From Capsicum annuum (Eukaryota; Streptophyta; Magnoliopsida; Solanales; Solanaceae), in NCBI RefSeq assembly GCF_002878395.1, contig NC_061121.1:46720649-46784648 (forward strand): a DNA stretch of 64,000 nt. The letters are read 5' to 3'. The number at the start of each line of letters is the position of its first letter. Within the stretch, counting starts at the first letter, position 1. The notes beneath the pieces are model-generated. The model saw only the letters and a program-made list of their open reading frames with translations. It had not been told where the DNA came from and did no database searches. The translations under genes and the position numbers were made by a program. This document shows positions 60,487-64,000 of the stretch, piece after piece.

Positions 60487-62244
60487 AAATCTGAAATTTA
60501 CTAAAGGAAAAAAAAATACATGTTCTGATAAACTTGGAGTTTACTACTACAAATAAGTTCATAAGTTGACATGAACGATTGTAACATCTCAAAGATGTGT
60601 ATATTGAGTAATATTGAAGAATTAAAAGATACTTCAAGAATTATTCATGTTGTTTGTTCTCATGATAAGTTGGTTAGACCAACTAATGATGAGATTGAAT
60701 CCCTTAAATCTGAATAGTATAAAAGGTGAATATGAGCCCGGACACCTATCATGTTATATATAAATAAAGATGCATCAATATAAGATGATCAGATATACGT
60801 TTATTGTCAAACTGCAGTTGACATTCATAGATTTTCTTCTTCAATAAAAATTGTGTTAAGAACATAATTTTAATACTATATAATCAAGACAATTCATCTT
60901 CATAATGTTGGTTTGGCATTAAATACCTTCAGAAAATTAGCTAAATCATTGTTTATGATGACAAAGCCTTATATGTTGGTCTGAAGTATGTGCATACAAT
61001 AGCACTTGTTTGCATTAGACTAAAAAATATGATTAATTTCCCCCTCTTAATTAGTTCAAGATCAGGAATCAATTATTCCATCTAGTAGTTTTGATGTGTG
61101 GTATTTAATCAGTGGATATACCATGATGCACAAAGATAAATTCTCTAAAGTAAATTGAGATGTATGTTAGTTTTCCTAACATGAAGGGGAGATATAAACA
61201 TCTAAGAAATATGTTGTGAATTATCATCAGTATGATCCTCATTCAAAAGATAATTCAAATTCAAATACTAGAAGCATTTGCTGACCTAATATTAATCTCA
61301 TATTTAGTTGTAAATGCTCCAAAATAAATGTCTCTGAAGGACAAAATCTACTGCATGCATGAAGCATGGTAGATCAATCGGTTCTAACATCAATAATTCT
61401 TGAAAATAAAAGGAGCCAATGATCATAATAAAAAGATAATATGTTCATGAAAAGACCACGACATAACACTTCATGAAATCTTATGAGAGGTTAGGTACCT
61501 GAAAATAATGAAGTGATGAGATCTTAAAATGTGATGTCACATTGTGAACCGATACAAAATGATATATCATTGACGATATTTTTGATACAATATTGGCGCA
61601 ATATTGCAAAAGATTGTGAGGATCTGAATTCTACATTTATTGAAGCATGCTAATGTAGGAATATTTATCAAATGACATGAAAGGATGCATCTTAGTAAGC
61701 ATAAAACTTATTTGATTTGCAGTCCAGACACTTGAAGATGTCACACATGAAATGTTGAATTTTGTCACCTGACAAATTTATATGAACACTTTTTTTAAGG
61801 ATTCAAAATGTTTGAAGCATACAAAAGTTTCTGGAAAACTTATTTATAATCCTTATATTGCATAAATTTATAACTTGAAAATCATTGAAACTCATGGAGA
61901 GTTTCAAAATCAATAAATTATTTTCTTAAATGAGAAATTTACCGAACCGAATTGGTTAATGAATTACCATATTTTAGTGTAATGGGTGTACTAATGTATC
62001 TTGTAAATACTACAAGGCTTGATATAGCCTTTTTGGTTAATTCGCTAGCAACATATAGTTTTGCTCCTACTAGGAAATATTGAAATGGGATCAAACACAT
62101 ATTGTGGTATCTAAAAAGACCGATATGAGCTTATTTTATTCTAAAGATTGCAGTCTCGATCTTGTTAGTTATATTGATTCTGGGTGCTTATCTGACCCGA
62201 ATAAAAATCGATCACAAACAAGCTATGTATACATCTGTGGGGGG
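60487..62244 (+). pseudogene. Copia pol remnant (integrase to RT/RNase H), continuation of the split element
   Basis: Heavily decayed but ordered. Pieces resembling the integrase and its C-terminal region run over 60780-61480, including a KGANDHN-like linker. The RT/RNase H segment follows at 61980-62240, reading GVLMYLVNTTRLDIAF, NSLATYSFAPTR, GIKHILWYLK, then a SDP-like block and SQTGYV-like text. The frame is then cut by the next LTR at 62245. Orientation and order agree with the gag pieces at 30945 and 37668. Confidence 0.75.
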
Positions 62245-62918
62245 TGATACAAGCTGAATTGGCTCTATTCTTTTGAGTTTTATGCTTCAAGGACCAAACC
62301 TAAGGATCCACGACTTGATCATTCTAGGAAAGCAAGTACGTGATTGGAGGATAGCGTGAATCAAGTGAGTAGCTATATTTGATGATTTCATTCAAGGGAG
62401 GAATGAGCAACATCATATTTGGATGATAGTTTGGGCCTCGAAAAAGCAAATGAGCTAATATAGGGCCCAATTAGCATGGTATTTGTCTTTTGGGTCACTT
62501 TTGGGTTCAATTAGCATTTAGGGTCACTTTTGGGCCTAATTTATAATTAGATGGCCTTGGACTGTAAATAGCTAGGTTTTCCTTCATTTTTAGATGGTTG
62601 ATGAATGATGATGAGAGATACACTTGCGAGTGTTTTTATGCTTGTTGAGAGCTTATTGATTTGTTAAGAAACATAGGTTGCGAGTGGATTAATTTCACTC
62701 GGGGTCTTCATAAGAGGTTGTTTCTTCTTGGTAATTGATAGGAAGGTCGTAGGATTTAATATATCCTTTGGTTTTCCTCTCTTTATCATTTTGTGTCAAT
62801 CCATCTATCATTTGCTTTTATTGTTTCCATTTCTTTATTTCTTTATTTTGTACTTTCGTATTTAGTATTTTGCTTTATTTTTGTGTCATTTTTATTTTCA
62901 TATTTTCGACTCATATCA
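62245..62918 (+). mobile_element. 5' LTR of another LTR retrotransposon, running off the window
   Basis: It starts TGATACAAGCTG in the middle of the copia RNase H frame and ends GACTCATATCA. It is followed by a primer site. About 674 bp. The family could not be assigned because no pol is in the window. Confidence 0.7.
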
Positions 62919-62920
62919 TT

Positions 62921-62933
62921 TGGTATCAGAGCC
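62921..62933 (+). other. tRNA-Met-type primer-binding site
   Basis: TGGTATCAGAGCC, complementary to the 3' end of initiator tRNA-Met, two bases after the LTR. The commonest primer site in plant LTR retrotransposons. Confidence 0.9.
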
Positions 62934-63960
62934 GAGCTTGATTTCGTTCCCACGAAGTCAATCTTGGGTCTATTTATGTTGAAAAATCAAAAAATTCAAA
63001 AAAAAAGTCACTATTCACATTTGGTCCTTAGGTCAAATTTTGAGTCTTTGATTTTGTAGTTTTTCTTGTATTTTTGGTGTTAGATTCTTGTTCCCTAACA
63101 CTATTAGGGTCTAAATCTCAAATTTGAGCTCAATCAAAGTTAAATTGGAGGATCTACCATTGTTGAGCTCAAGTTTGAAGAATGAAAGTTAGTGTTAAAA
63201 TCTAAAGTTTTTGATCTAGAATTTGATAAAAATGATGCTTGAAATGTGATTAGAAGGTGGAAAAGAGCTTAGGTTAAAAATTTTATCGCAATCCGAAGAA
63301 GGGTTGAAGAATTAGAGATTTTTGAGTTCTTGGTATTCTTCAGGAGATTCAAATCTTCATCTTGAATTTTCTTCAAAAATTTGGTGTTTGATTCTAAAAA
63401 GAGAAAGAAAAGATGTACAAAAGTGTTGGTACAAAGCACCTTTTTAAGATCCTAAAGAATATTCCAAAGAAGGGGCCAAAGAGGGACCATTTTAAGTATA
63501 AAATGGTACAAATGCAAGCTGTCTTGGCTGATCTGTACTGGAACTGCCCTTGAGTTGCGCCTGATCTGCTGCAGTAGCTCAAAAAAGTAAGCTTAGCAAC
63601 CATCTCCATCCAGCCTGACCCAACCTGTGCCCATCCTGCTTCCACACCTCAAAACAGTGTACTTTGCTCTTTGGCTTGCTTTCAAAGTGCGCCTAGGCTG
63701 CCTACATACTTTCAACGTACCTTAACCTTGTTCCAACTCATTTCAACTATCAAAACACTTCATTTACTCAGGTAAAATCTATTAAATTCATCTCTTGATT
63801 CCTCCTTTCAACTCTTTCATTCTTAACACTAATTAACAACTAACACTCAAACTAACAACTAACACTTCAAGTCTTCACTTTTTAATTGAGTAAATTCTCT
63901 TACTTTTAAATGAGTCATTCATAGTTGTTTCATCTTCTTTCTACCATATACTAGGGAGTC
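62934..63960 (+). other. Leader of the last LTR retrotransposon
   Basis: About 1 kb without a supported ORF between the primer site and the putative gag start. The short ORFs at 62793-63059 and 63394-63645 have no domain. Confidence 0.5.
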
Positions 63961-64000
63961 ATGGGTGGAGCAACTCTTGATACTCTTGTGGAAGCTTTCA
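63961..64000 (+). CDS. Possible start of gag, cut by the window end
   Basis: An ATG at 63961 opens MGGATLDTLVEAF to the window edge. Position after the leader suggests gag, but only 13 codons are visible. Confidence 0.25.
   Translation, partial: MGGATLDTLVEAF

Overview
The window is nuclear plant DNA, almost certainly from a Solanaceae genome. It is AT-rich, has one spliced host gene with GT-AG introns, and otherwise holds layered transposable elements. The family-level evidence is TS-type (TTG)n 3' tails shared with an RTE LINE, an Au-type SINE, another Solanaceae-type tRNA-derived SINE with a 16-bp target-site duplication (TSD), hAT MITEs with GGATCCGCCCCTG-like ends, a Tat/Ogre-like element with about 3-kb LTRs, and an endogenous pararetrovirus. 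No rRNA, functional tRNA gene, CRISPR array or operon is visible.

Layout. 1-15000: AT-rich intergenic DNA with Helitron-like termini (CTAG ends after GC hairpins), a 1.4-kb foldback element, a 5.6-kb pair of inverted arms with possible captured coding fragments, hAT MITEs, a SINE, microsatellites and a 5'-truncated RTE LINE. 15130-17035: endogenous pararetrovirus pol (protease to reverse transcriptase), with part of the RT repeated in inverted orientation. 17460-19025: two PIF/Harbinger-like elements.

19635-28036 (minus strand): the one convincing host gene, an organelle-targeted plant RNase H1 with an N-terminal viroplasmin (RNA:DNA hybrid binding) domain and all four catalytic acidic residues. 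It has nine coding exons (1104 bp, 367 aa). Its introns carry RTE/TS tails, a MULE-type MITE with a 9-bp TSD, a SINE and another MITE. A probable 5'-UTR intron (28068-29679) carries an RTE insertion and an Au SINE fragment. A G-rich tract lies upstream.

30214-64000: a nested transposon stack that can be ordered from TSDs and interrupted reading frames. A Ty1/copia element (5' LTR at 30214) was split in its gag by an L1 LINE (L1-A, about 30986-37655). Further on it was split by a 22-kb non-autonomous Tat/Ogre-like element (38234-60481). That element's 5' LTR holds a second L1 in the opposite orientation (L1-B, 38371-45085). Its 3' LTR holds a hAT MITE, an Au SINE and a 2.4-kb solo LTR. Copia pol resumes at 60487 and is cut again at 62245 by another LTR retrotransposon that runs off the window. 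Removing the insertions leaves both Tat/Ogre LTRs at about 3.0 kb, which supports the reconstruction.

No wholly new gene system was found. The most rewarding items are the datable nested stack, the inverted pararetrovirus RT arms, the RNase H1 gene with its transposon-laden introns, and the large inverted-arm element with possible captured gene pieces. All coordinates and family calls come from reading the sequence; no database search was run.
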